Part shown: positions 1 to 11,709 of the stretch, one piece after another | Numbering within the stretch: the first letter of the stretch is position 1 | How the letters are laid out: every line of letters begins with the position of its first letter | Assembly (NCBI GenBank): GCA_026770025.1 | Contig: JAMXDE010000036.1 | Location: 310,001 to 374,000 of the forward strand | Length of the DNA stretch: 64,000 bases | Source of the DNA: Craspedostauros australis | Lineage: Eukaryota; Bacillariophyta; Bacillariophyceae; Mastogloiales; Achnanthaceae | Reading direction: 5' to 3' | Notes under the pieces: model-generated | What the model saw: the letters and a program-made list of their open reading frames with translations, nothing else | Database searches by the model: none | Told to the model about the DNA's origin: nothing | Position numbers and translations under genes: made by a program

Positions 1-2051
1 GGCTCGTGGTCAGTCCCATGATTCGCATCGTTGTCATGCTCTTCTTCCTCGTCCTCTTGAAGACGAGTCTGCATACGTCGGTACATCTGCAGCAAGCAGT
101 GACCGATCCGCACGCGCAACTTGTCACGAGCCTCGCCGGCTGGGATCATGCATTGTGCGGCCTGCTGGATGCGATCGTGCGCGAAGTGGTACTTGGTACC
201 ACCGATGGGGTTTGAGATGAGACGCTCTAGAACCGCATGGTCCAGCATACTGGAGAGTTCTTGCTTGGAGGAGATGCGGGCCATGGAATCGATCTCTCCA
301 TCCACGTGCTTGCGCTCGCTTTCGAGCACCCGATGCAGCACCGAGATGTCGAACATCGATCGGATGTAGGCCGCAATGGACAACACCTGCTGCAGCTGCA
401 TGGGAAGGTCTCGCAGCTTGGATTCGATGATGCCGATGATGTTATCGCTGATGGGTAGTTGGGCGCTACCGGCGTTGCTGTTGTCGTCATCCCCTGGGTT
501 GGAAAGACTCCACTCCCATCGGTGAGAGATGGAGTTGAAGGCGAGAATGTCCTTTCTCTCCAGCTCTTCGAGAGCTTGCAGGGTGAAGAAGACGTTTCCA
601 TCTGTCTTGGAGTGGAGCTTCTCGGATAGATCTTCGATGTCGTTGCAGTCCAGCATGCTCGAGAGCCATGCAGTCATGTCATCCAGCGTGAGGTTGGTGA
701 TCGTGATCTGCTGGAGGGTTCGCGGAGGGCGGCGCTTACCAGCCTGAGACAATGATGTGGTTGCGGACGTGGTTGATCTATCATCAGGGCCTTCTGCCTT
801 TTGGTTGCTGTCATTGGCAGTATCTTCTGCTGACAACGGCGTGACGAGGCACCGTGCCAGCGGGTGGTCTGGCGTGAGGTCCAGTGGTTCGTCAGTATGC
901 GGGTTGGTGTCCTGGCGGATGGCACCAAGCAGAAGGAAGTTTTGCAACCCGGAATCAGCTACCAACCGGGCGATGAGGCTGAGGCCCACCTCGGCAGACC
1001 ACTGCAGATCGTCGAGGAACATGTAGATGGGTCGTTCCTTCGTCGAGACTGCCTTAATGAACTGTACGAAGATGTACTGGAGCTGGTTCCACATCTTTTC
1101 TGTCATGGCTCCACCCGCCGCTGGTGAAGATCCATCGCCGTTGGCGGTGCTACCGTTCATGCTGGTGCTGTAGTTATCGCGCTGGCTGACGGATTGGCTC
1201 ATGACAGAAGCGCCGCCTCGGGCTGACTTGGATGTCAAGATGGAGAGAGATGGCACCACTTTCACCATTGGACGAAGCCCGCCGTTGGGGAATGCTGCTC
1301 GCACGCATTCACGCATCCGATCGAGTTCTTCCTTGGGTCCGTTCTTGAGTTGGGTTGTGAAGTCTTGAATGGCCTGGGCGATGGCCGAGAATGGGTCACT
1401 CTTTCCTGTGTACTCGTCATACTTTCCACGCAGGACGTAGCAGCAGGAGCAGGAGGGTGCTGCATCGCCTGCACCCGCTTGTTCAGTCTTCGTTTGCTTC
1501 TGGTTGGAGCCCTTGCCGCAAATGCAGCATGTCTCCAGGAAGTGATCAACGAGAGCGGACTTTCCTGTACCGCTGACACCCCAGACCAGTACAGCTGGAT
1601 GCACATCGAGCTTCTTGGTTGCTTTTGGTGTTGATGATGGTTCAGGCTTGACCTTGTTGTCTGCCTCATCAGTCGATGGCTCCTGCGGAGAAGGAGTAGT
1701 CGTAGCATCGCTCTTGTGTTCTCCGATGACCTTGTCCTTCAGAGCTTTGAGCTGCTCGAGCTCCGCTTCTCTGCCAAGGAATTGCGATGTATCCTTCCAG
1801 GGAGCGACGCCACTTGATGGGCCAACTGTACCAGTTCCATCGTCGTTCGTGGTGGTGTTGGTGTTAGGGTTGGTGTTAGGGTTGGCGTCGTCTTCGGCAT
1901 CGCCAGATCCATCGTCGATGGAAGAGAAGGTGGTGCTGACGTTCTGTTCTCCTTCCTCCTCTGCCTCCGTGGAGGAGTACCCGTCCTTTTGGAACTCTCC
2001 GATGGATGATGGGAGGTTGTCAAAACAGATTTGGGCCTGTTCGATCTCCAT
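1..2051 (-). CDS. AAA_16/STAND-type P-loop ATPase, 3' part outside window
   Basis: One open frame runs from the ATG at 2051 to the window edge without a stop, giving about 683 visible residues. After an acidic, Asn/Thr-rich N-terminus there is a Walker A loop, GVSGTGKSA, at residues 158-166 and a Walker B element, FLDDLQWS, with Asp347-Asp348. The hydrophobic-DDLQW form of Walker B is characteristic of AAA_16 ATPase modules in MalT-, PknK- and cyclase-associated STAND proteins. Near the visible end, HFAHDRIQQAAQ resembles the motif that closes such modules in eukaryotic signalling proteins. A kinase, cyclase or histidine-kinase effector may follow beyond base 1, which cannot be seen. The start is supported by a repetitive CACAT leader and by the absence of an upstream in-frame ATG. 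The substrate and pathway are unknown. Confidence 0.75.
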   Translation of the reverse strand, partial: MEIEQAQICFDNLPSSIGEFQKDGYSSTEAEEEGEQNVSTTFSSIDDGSGDAEDDANPNTNPNTNTTTNDDGTGTVGPSSGVAPWKDTSQFLGREAELEQLKALKDKVIGEHKSDATTTPSPQEPSTDEADNKVKPEPSSTPKATKKLDVHPAVLVWGVSGTGKSALVDHFLETCCICGKGSNQKQTKTEQAGAGDAAPSCSCCYVLRGKYDEYTGKSDPFSAIAQAIQDFTTQLKNGPKEELDRMRECVRAAFPNGGLRPMVKVVPSLSILTSKSARGGASVMSQSVSQRDNYSTSMNGSTANGDGSSPAAGGAMTEKMWNQLQYIFVQFIKAVSTKERPIYMFLDDLQWSAEVGLSLIARLVADSGLQNFLLLGAIRQDTNPHTDEPLDLTPDHPLARCLVTPLSAEDTANDSNQKAEGPDDRSTTSATTSLSQAGKRRPPRTLQQITITNLTLDDMTAWLSSMLDCNDIEDLSEKLHSKTDGNVFFTLQALEELERKDILAFNSISHRWEWSLSNPGDDDNSNAGSAQLPISDNIIGIIESKLRDLPMQLQQVLSIAAYIRSMFDISVLHRVLESERKHVDGEIDSMARISSKQELSSMLDHAVLERLISNPIGGTKYHFAHDRIQQAAQCMIPAGEARDKLRVRIGHCLLQMYRRMQTRLQEDEEEEHDNDANHGTDHE

Positions 2052-3521
2052 GGTGCGAAGTGATGTGATGTGATGTGATGTGGAGTGGTAATGCACAAGA
2101 GAGAGAGAGAGTGATCGATTTTGGCCAAGGTGGCAATGTTATGACCTTCGAACTTCTCTTGCAGAATGATCATTCACCTTTGAGCAAAGCAGCGCGTGGA
2201 TTGCCACGAGATTGCCACGAGATTGTTGCAAGATCGGCAGGAGCCGGGAAGTTGAGAGTGCTGAGGGAGTGAGACCCTGTCACTTGATTTGATCTCTGCT
2301 GGTGCCACGTGATGCTGTTGATAGCGAAACAAGAAAAAGCATGATGGCATTTCCTTGTTTGCTTGATTGATTGTCTGTTTTTGGTTGTTCCGCTGTCGAC
2401 CCTGCCGCGGAAAGAGGCGGGTATCGCGCGACTTGCTTCCAAAAAGCGTCGCCTCTCATTCCGCTCGCGCCATTTCTGCTTCGAAGCAAACTGTGACGGC
2501 TTATCAGATCTTGATGACATCTTCACACCAACAAGCAAGAGGTTGGGCGCCTTGACTTTTGGCGGGTGAGAGAATGGCATCAAAGTCAAGACTGGACGAG
2601 CGACAGAGATGCATCCCTGTGCCAAAGTACCCTCGTCGATGGCGCGGCCGTTTCCTGTTTGGACTCTTTGTGACTGGATGGCCGACGTCCCTCGTGCCAG
2701 ATCCACTGCCTCCCAAAGTGGCATGGGCGAAGACGCTCTTGTGAAGACAAGATCCGTGCTGCAGCTTTTTTGGATCCTGATCGTCGATGACAAAAAGGCA
2801 GGACAACGTCTGGGTGGAGCGAGGAGTGGAACGCCCGCTTCCGCGACGGCCGTTTGCCAACGAGCGACTGAATGCTGGCACACGTTTTTGCATCTTTGTT
2901 TGGCTACTGTGAGTCCCATGTATCGAAATCACGAGCGAATCAGAACACACGATGAATCTCACATCGCAGAGTATCATCGTGATCGTACTGTTGGAGGGTC
3001 CAGTCGATTCAGTCGGCGCACTTTCGATAAGTGTGGCATATCAGTATCTACCGCTATATCCAAGACCAAAAACACGCTTGACTTGTCGCGATCGCTGTTG
3101 TTGGTGTTGTCATTGCTTGCAAATTGGTGCCAGTTATGCAATTGCATTGCAACCTATGCAATGGTGTGTTTGGGATGCTAATACGCTAAACTAGCATTTA
3201 GGTTAGGAGAGGATTTCCTGACACTCATGACTCACTCTCACTCGGATTGGTCCGGACCACACCTTGGATATCGCCACGTTTGGAGCAAGCATGAGTCATT
3301 GAAGAAGATCTTTGGACCCTTGGATCCAAGAAAAAGGATTCCAATGACCAGGTCATTGGAACTCTTTCCATAGGAATCTCAATGTCCGGCCAAGCCAGCC
3401 GGATCCAGGGAACAGCAAGACATGGAACCTGTATTGCAGACCTTTGCCATGCTCCCATCTCAATGAACGGAACCACCTGTGGTACTGGTGCTACACAGCC
3501 CTACGACCCTTTTGTGAAAAC
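2052..3521. other. intergenic region, promoter side of the ATPase gene
   Basis: The first bases hold the CACATCACATCAC leader of the minus-strand ATPase and a short GA run (2101-2112). The longest open frames here (for example 2170-2919 on the minus strand) are Arg/Ser-rich, lack domains and look random. From about 3230 to 3521 the sequence is rich in GGATCC and CATTGG words and could belong with the possible LTR relic that follows. No gene is supported. Confidence 0.5.
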
Positions 3522-4293
3522 TGTTAGGAATCGGGAGTACGACTTTGTCAAGATACCTACGGTTACCGCACCTCTCCATACATCATGACGTCTCAATAGA
3601 TTCAACTATTGTTGATCACACTCGGACCACCTTGTAGCATGTCCTACCTCAGATGACCATCCATGACTGGCATCACACCCAGTCATGCCCTGCAACAGAG
3701 TCTGTCCATGGTCTGTCACAAGAATGAGTGCGAACCTGGGATCCGACCACAAGGGATGCATCTGCGCATGAGCCAAGACTATGAATGGTACAAACAATGC
3801 ATCTCTAACAAGTTGACATGCCTCGATGGATAGAGACACTCCAGAATTTCCCAAAAGGGAGAAACACTGAGCAAGAGAAATGGAGGCGATCCCTCAGTCA
3901 CCCAAGAGCACGAATGGTGACATGACATGTGACAAAGACAATCACAGAAAATGTGGTGGCAGCATGGGAGGAATACTAAGGTATTGACGATGATGTGGGA
4001 TCGATCGACATGAGACCCATGGCAAGGTACCTGCATGGCTACAAGATGTCCTGCATGAGTTTAGAAGAGAAACAAAGCTACTGAAATGCACCATGAGATG
4101 GCAAGAGAGAGAGAGCAAGATGATGATACAGATGAAAGCAACCATGGGCATGCATATGATCATGGTGTGCTACTATGGATTTTGCTTGCTATTGAATTGG
4201 GGTTGAGAGGAGACAATACGATTGATCTTACAGTTCAAAACGGTACGATCTAACAACAACTTAGAATACTACTATAACTCTGGATTCTCAACA
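3522..4293. mobile_element. possible old solo LTR (LTR retrotransposon fossil)
   Basis: A 772-bp segment starts TGTTAGGAATC and ends GATTCTCAACA. These are near-perfect inverted ends with the TG...CA termini of a long terminal repeat. It contains no coding frame. No second copy of the LTR, no clear primer-binding site and no clear target duplication were found, so it would be a degraded solo LTR or the remaining end of an old copy. A chance match of ends cannot be excluded. The Copia-like look of the ends is suggestive only. Confidence 0.3.
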
Positions 4294-5723
4294 AGTACTG
4301 GTTGATTGGTGATGCCGTCCACACACATTGAGCCTAAGATGGCTATACTCGATGTGCTTTGGCCTGTTCCTGAATCAATACTACATTTGGTACTGCGGTT
4401 TAAACAAGCCTCCCAGAGAACTCGACTCCGCTCTGCGAGCCACAAATGTGCCTGGATCAGGGTGCGCTGGTCTCTTTTTGTTCGACGAGATTTCAGGACC
4501 GTACGTACTGTACTTTGTGCAGTGCACTCTTCCTGGCGCTCCTCCGCACTACTCTACTCTACTCTACTATGCAGTCTACGCACAGTGCAAGGTCGCGATC
4601 TCAACTGGATTAACCACCTTGAACCATATTTCCCTCAACCTTTAGGCTTATTCGTTTCTCTTGGCTGACGTCGTATTCATGTCTCACATGCGTCCTCTAC
4701 GACAAACGTATCTGCAGCCCATCTTTTCTTTGGCAGGCCTATTGATGCGTCATCGAATGTCAGCGTGCTAAAGAGAACACTTGAGGATTATTTCGCGCTG
4801 TGTTGGGGCGGCGGAAGTATCGTTCGATTGTGTCATGAAACTCTTTGGGCAGTTGGCAAGACGCTCCAACTTCACACGGGACCACATTCGGCACATCCTT
4901 GGAACGCTCAGCATCATCTTGGTCCTTCTTGGGAACAAGAAAAAGTGGCATGGTCGCTGTCATGTTCAACCTCTCAGAAAACAAGAAGTTCGTTCACAAG
5001 GAGGCTGTGTTGTTGTTTGTATCCACGATGTGAGTTCAGTTTGTATTCACACACGACCGTTCGTGATGATGGATAAAGGCGAACAAGAATCACTGTTTTG
5101 CATGGAACATGGCGATTGTGCCAACAACATGAGGATTCCCGCTTTTGTTGCACGAAGGCGGAAACGATACCAAAGAGCATGTTGCGCTTTGCGTTTGTGT
5201 GTATGCATTGATAAAAGTCGTGTGGTCCGTTCGGTTGCAGACTTCGGCAAATCAATGAGCCGTTCACACGTTTGACTCTCCCAGGTTGCTTCGAAGAGCA
5301 TAATTGCTCATGTCTCGCACTCGCGGCGGCGTCATCTCTCGCTATGATTGAGGAAGGCCTTGTTCAACAAACTAGCGAAACGATGTTCTGTTTTCCTCTT
5401 TCTGATTCTCTCACAATCTCTCCACCAACAGACCGTGCGGAAAAAGCACTTCATGCCCAAGACACACCATCCGTACATGAAGTGAAGCCTTGCACAAACC
5501 ACTTGTTGCGGCTCCGCAAGAACAAACACAATCCACAAAGCCAACACATTCAGATACGCGTACTCTGCGCTGCGACCTGCTCTACTCTACTCTGCTGTTC
5601 CCTGTTGCGGAGTGACACAATCACAAATACAAACACAATCTCAATCTCAATCACAATCATTTCGCTAACACAACAACTCTTGACAAGCACTCGCACAAGT
5701 ACGGCCAAAGCAGGGAGGTGACG
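4294..5723. other. intergenic region, promoter of the cyclase-PDE gene
   Basis: No supported gene. The stretch contains a CTACTC tandem tract (about 4550-4571) and a second one near 5578-5592. Its last 90 bases are A/C-rich with repeated CAATCT/CACAAT words, which is the leader of the cyclase-phosphodiesterase gene that starts at 5724. Confidence 0.55.
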
Positions 5724-8700
5724 ATGATGAACGAAGACTCCAGGAAACCAGGCGCCATCGAGGAGGGCAACGTCAACGTAGCCAGCTCGGACGCGACATC
5801 ATTCCACAGCTCCTACGATGAACCCAAGGTTGACGAGGTTCAGGAAATCCGCGACGTGGCCAGACGCGACACGAGGAGCGTCCGATGTTGGCGCTGGATT
5901 GTCACGGGGGCGCTGTTTGCCACGGCGGTGGCAGTCAGCCTCACCACCTATATGGTACGTTGCTTCTCTCACTTCGGTCTGCTCTCCAGTGCCGCAACAT
6001 TGCGAGTGGAACTACCGCAGAATACTCCGGCGACGCAGAGCGGGTGATTGGACACGATACTTTCTCACGACTGTTGCTTCTCCCCTTGTCCTTCCCCTTC
6101 TTTCGATATGTACCATACCATGGCAATACTCGTAGCTGCTTGACAATGAGCAAACTTCGATCATGGAGGCCACGGTGAGTACCGGCTGTGCTCGTACGGC
6201 TGGGGATTACGACTATGAGTCTTCGTGGCTTTGGGGCTTGTAGGCTTTGGGGCTGTGTGGTTGGATGTACCATACAAGTCGACCAGATAAGCATCCCGGT
6301 GTTGACCAAGAGCGTTTGCTTGACTGATTGGCTGCTGAGCCGCTGCTCAGCTGACTGGGAACCTTCTTCTTCTTGTGATATGGTTAGCTCTACTCGTGGT
6401 ATACCAATACTCTGTCGACGATCGTTCACCATGCATGACTGCCTACGCTTCGTCACTTCGTCCATCATTATGCGAGCAATGCTCTCACACCCAATTGATC
6501 CGACTCGACACCATGCTTACCTTTTACACCCTTGCTGTCCGAATGCTCCTACGATAGTATCGAAGCGTCACACAATCACTTGAGGACAATGCACTGGGTC
6601 ATGTTGGACGCTTGCAGTTGGCTTGCAAAACACTTGCGGACTCCATGTCTATCTATGTCGAATCAACGAATCAGACCTGGCCCTTCATCACCATGCCGTC
6701 CTTCCAGACCCACATTGACAACTTCCTGCAGCTGTCTCAGATGGAGTTGGCTGGGGCCTTCCATCGAGTGGAGCCAGGCGACGAAGAAGAGGAGTGGGAA
6801 AAGTACGCAAGTGAGCGCTACGAAAAGATGGTCGAGGACTGGCACGTGGAGAGGTACGGTCATACGAATAGGCTGAAGCCGGTGGGCTACAACCCCCATG
6901 TATACGCCATCGATCCAACCCTATCACCTGATAGACCTGACTCACGTTTTCCTGCCTGGGAGTTCGGCCCCCCGCCGTTCACATACGGGTTGATCAACAG
7001 GGACATGGCCACCAGACCAGATAGAATCGTCAACGCGCTCTTGCGTCTTCGTAACCAGACCCTCATGACTGGCGCATTCGACATCAGGAAACAAATACAG
7101 GTCGTGATGACCGAGCAAGAGCATGCTAAGTACCATTCCCGCCTCCGAGCATCAAAGACAGACCATCCGCATTCCTTCGTGTACCATCCTGTCCATCAGC
7201 ATGCGTCAGATCCGACATCAAGGATTGTTGGTTTGCTGAGCGGCGCAGTTAGCTTGGATGCGCCGCTCAGGGACTTGCTTCCCACCAACAGGAAGGGAAT
7301 CATCGCAGTCATCAAGAATACCTGTGGTCAAACGTTCACCTACATCATTGATGGCCATGACGCACTTTATCAGGGAGAAGGTGAGTGTGCGCAGATTGGT
7401 TGGCTGGCACTGTTGCAAGCTCAATTCCTTGCGATTGTGCTTGGGGTTGCTCAATCTAAGCTCGTGCTGTCACAGAAGAGGAACAAATTGCACCGCTCTG
7501 CGTATCCTGATTCGCACTTGTGTGCACGTCAACATGTTCACATATGCTGATTGTCGCTCACACCATTCCGACTACCTTGCTGCGTACACCAATACTCTGC
7601 TCTGCTCTACTCTCGTCAACATTGTCCCAACTTGCACAGGCGACTTTCACGATTCGAAGTATAACAAGTATGAGTTCACTATCGATCTGTCACTCAGCAA
7701 TCATCCTGACTTCGCAGCAACTCCCAACCATTGTCAATACACAATGTTCGCCTACCCTTCCAGAAGATTCGAAGACCAATTCTACAATGCTCTTCCAAGG
7801 ATCTTTGCCGGCGCTGTATCAGCCGTGATATTCATGGTCGCGATCATCTTCTACATCTACGACATGTTCGTGTACCGCCGCAACGAGAAGCTGGTAGCCA
7901 GCGCGGCCCAGTCCAACGCTCTCGTTTCAAGTCTCATCCCCTCCAACATCCGCGACCGGATCATCCAACACGACTCAAATGAGCATGACGACGTGGAAAA
8001 GCGCATCGCCAACATGAAGAACTTCCTCGCAGGCCGCGTGGGCGACGACGACCTGAACAAGCAGCCAATCGCTGATCTGTTCCTGGAGACGAGCATCATG
8101 TTCGCCGATATTGCAGGCTTCACGGCCTGGAGTTCCATCCGAGAGCCATCGCAGGTATTCACGTTCCTGGAGGCTATCTTCTCGTCCTTCGACCGGTTAG
8201 CAATGGCCCGCAGGGTGTTCAAGGTTGAAACTGTAGCCGATTGCTACGTCGCAGCGACTGGGATCCCCGAGTACAAGAAGGATCACGCCGTGGTCATGGT
8301 CCGCTTCGCACACGACATCCTCCGCAGGATGGATACCATGACCAAGGACTTGGAGATCTCTCATGGGCCAGACACTGCCGAGCTCTCGTTGCGCATTGGT
8401 ATCCATTCGGGCCCGGTGACAGCTGGCGTGCTGCGCGGCGAGCGAGCTCGATTCCAGCTGTTTGGAGACACGATGAACACGGCCTCGCGCATGGAGAGTA
8501 CTGGCCAGATCGGCCGCATCCACATATCGGCAGAAACGGCAGACTGTCTCACTGTTTGCGATAAGGGACATTGGGTTGCCAAGAGGGATGGGCTGGTGCA
8601 TGCCAAAGGCAAAGGGGAAATGCAAACGTACGTACTCGTATGGCGTATTTGAGGATGTTGTGCTGTGTTGCGCTGTAATGTGCTGCGCCATGCCTTGCTG

Positions 8701-10433
8701 ACTCGTGTGGTGACGGAGAGGGCGGACGTCAATGGTCTTCTCATACTGCGCCTGCCAGAATGCTTCTGCCATGCATGCACAAATTCTTGCCACTCTCACA
8801 CATTGTGTCGATCCAAACGTCTTCTCTGCTTTTTCCGACTCTTCTACGATACTCCACACATCCTATGCTCACATTTACTCCCAACAGATTTTGGATCAAG
8901 CGCATCCAAGAACAGGGATCCGACGGCCTTAGCGTGGCCACGGAAACTGTGAGTACAAACGGCAGCCTGTCTGACTCGGTCGGTCCAAAACGAAGGGGTG
9001 GGACCTCGTCCGATGCGATGAATGACGACATGAGTGAGCGGACGATGCGGTTGGTCAACTGGAATGTCGAGATGATGACGACGCTGATGCAGCGCATCAT
9101 GGTGTACCGTCGACATATGACAAAGATTCCAACGAAGAAGGCTTCCACATCCGATCACATGTTGAAGTTCCAACTGCGGCAACGGAAGGAGCAGCAGGAG
9201 CAATCTGGGATTGACTCCATGAAGTTCCCCCTCAACGAGGTCCAGGAGATCATCTACCTCCCTCCGTTCAACCCAGACGTGGAGCAAGCGACGACCGAAG
9301 AGCTCGGCGGGGAGACGGTAGAAGTTCCAGCTGCCGTGACCAAGCAGCTCCGGTCCTTTATCACAGCCATCGCGCAACTGTACAACGAGAGCAACTCCTT
9401 CCACAACTTCGAACATGCATCTCACGTGACCATGTCCGTCATCAAGCTGCTATCCCGCATCGTCGCTCCGACGGCCGATGAGCTCAAGATGCGGAAAGAC
9501 GCTGCATCGGTGGCGAATGAGGCTCACGGGAACAGCAAGCCTGGCACTCCGTCTTCGCGTGCCTTCTCATCCGACGTGCAGGCTGCCCAAAGCATCGCGG
9601 CGACCCTGCACGATCACACCTACGGCATCACGTCCGATCCGTTGACGCACTTCGCATGTGCATTCTCGGCGCTCATCCACGACGTTGATCATGCAGGCGT
9701 TCCCAACGCCCAGCTGGTGAAGGAGAATACCCGGATCTCGAAGATCTACCACAACCGATCCGTGGCGGAGCAGAACTCGCTGGTGCTCGCATGGGACATG
9801 TTCATGATGGAGGAATACGCCGATCTGCGTTCCTGCATCTGCGAATCCTTCGACGAGCTCGATCGCTTCCGCAAGCTCGTGATCAACGCCGTGATGGCGA
9901 CTGACATCGTCGACAAGGATCTGAAGCAGCTGCGCAATGGTCGGTGGGACAAGGCATTCAAGGTATCTTCGGGGGACGGCGGCGTCGGTTGTCCAGAACA
10001 GGAGCTCGTGGTCGATGCCACCAACCGAAAGGCAACGATCGTGATCGAGCATCTGATCCAGGCCTCGGATGTGGCCCACACCATGCAGCACTGGCATGTG
10101 TACAGGAAGTGGAACGAGCGGTACTTCAAGGAGTGTTACGCCGCCTACAAGGACGGAAGGGCACCAAGCGATCCCATCGAAACGTGGTACAAGGGTGAGA
10201 TCGGGTTCTTCGACTTTTACGTCATCCCTCTGGCGAAGAAGCTGAAGGAGTGTGGCGTGTTTGGTAAATCGAGCGACGAGTATCTGAACTACGCCTTGGC
10301 CAATCGCAAGGAATGGGAATTGAAGGGCGAGGCCGTCACGCAAGGACTGGCGCGAGATGTCCTGGCCGAAGCGGCGGCAGCAGAAGCAGCAAGGAGAGAC
10401 AGGGAAGTGGGGCAACATGCTCTACTACTATGA
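5724..10433 (+). CDS. receptor-type class III nucleotide cyclase fused to a cyclic-nucleotide phosphodiesterase
   Basis: Five exons join in frame: 5724-5954, 6136-6174, 6558-7380, 7640-8627 and 8888-10433, giving 1208 residues; all four introns are GT-AG. Order: cytosolic N-terminus, membrane helix (about 55-77), an extracellular CHASE-like sensor region (to about 410), a second helix (about 415-440), a class III cyclase domain, then a 3',5'-cyclic nucleotide PDE. The cyclase has metal-binding Asp521 in FADIAGF and Asp565 in ETVADCY, and the NTASRMES segment. The PDE has HNFEH (866-870) and HDVDH (958-962), the metal-coordinating signatures. The purine-selecting positions read Glu561 and Gln637, neither the Lys/Asp of adenylyl nor the Glu/Cys of guanylyl cyclases, so the product is uncertain. 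The protein should both make and destroy a cyclic nucleotide at a membrane. The 39-nt second exon is assigned from frame and splice sites and is the least certain part. Confidence 0.88.
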
Positions 10434-11709
10434 CAGCGTCAACACACAAACGACAAGTCATTTGAAATGGCCGGAGGGGAGGTATGACCCAGTTGAGTGA
10501 TGGGACCTGCAGTCCGCCTGGGGCGCCGGCAACATATGGGGCTTTCGACCACACCACTTACACATTCATAAACTAGATACAATTATAAGATGCACCGTGG
10601 ACGTCAATTTTGCTCTGAGGCCTTAGTTTAATTTTTATGGACCCCTCGATTATGCACTCATTTAGACACGCCTAGCGCACTATGGTCAGATAGGCTTTCC
10701 AGGATAGACAAAAGCAACCAACACGACAGTGATGCTCGACTTGTAACACATCTCCCAGTCTAGTATATGGGTCTGATCATCTCCACCACGAATTCGATAT
10801 CGTCACCAGTTCCTTTCGTGAGCATGAAACATAGTAAACCACGGAAACTGACTTGACTTGAATCGATTTGACCAGTTTGTACGTCACAGCGAGAGGATCG
10901 CTCGAATCTCGCCACCGTGGAGAGAGCTGAAGATCGACCAAGTCCGCGAGGACCACAGAAAGCGGCGTGTCGAGAGCAATTGCTGACGAACTCCAGTGCA
11001 ATGATAACACCATTCTATAAAATGATGCTCTGCATTGTGATTGCAGATTTAAAATTGTTCCTGTCAAGGCGCACTGGAGTTGCGTCCTTGTCGTGTGCTG
11101 GGACATTGACCGCTGTACTTGTAGAGCAGAATATTGCAGAGTAGACAGATCACGGCCTTTGCGCTTGTTCGAAGTACTCTGTTGGCATACTAGAGTTATT
11201 TGTACATGAAGTCAACACAGACACACGTTGCGTTGTCGTTCGTAGTGGCTCCCAGGCTCGTAAGAATCGTCTCGATCGCTCCATCCACAAAATCAGTATC
11301 ACAACGGAGTTGAACCTGGAGTAGATGGCCTGCTGGCTTTCTCCTTAATGACTGTGGCAACATCGCCAAAGCAGACTGTGGTGGCCCTCTTCCACTGCAT
11401 CGACGCAGTTGTCCCCGCGTGCTTGCACCGGGTGTGCACTTGGTATGCATAGTTTGTGAGGAGCGCAGTGGAGACGCTGAGCAGCGTGGATGCAGAGTTC
11501 ATTCGTTTGCTGTATTGGAGCTGAGACATCGCTTGCTATGCCCAATTGCTCGCGTTTCGAAATTGTGCGGCTTCGATGGATGGGCATGCTCATTGTTGTC
11601 TGATTGTCTGGTTGGAATGCTGCGAACAGTTCTTACCATTTCTGTGGCTGACTTGCTCCGTGCACGCCGCTTGCATCTTGGCGTTCGCGCCTTGAGCTTG
11701 CTTGATCTG
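10434..11709. other. intergenic region without supported gene
   Basis: This holds the 3' region of the cyclase-PDE gene and AT-richer DNA. A 20-bp stretch at 10623-10642 matches the inner edge of the transposon terminal repeat at 16559-21686 with one mismatch. Open frames are short and without recognisable domains. Confidence 0.5.

Noticed and set aside
1858-1888. TTAGGGTTGGTGTTAGGG resembling telomere repeat
   Set aside because: It is coding sequence for a short Asn-Pro-Asn-Thr repeat in the ATPase gene and has the wrong period for telomere DNA.
2170-2919. 249-codon open frame on the minus strand
   Set aside because: No domain, Arg/Ser-rich random composition, starts within intergenic DNA without an A/C-rich leader, and overlaps equally long frames on the other strand.
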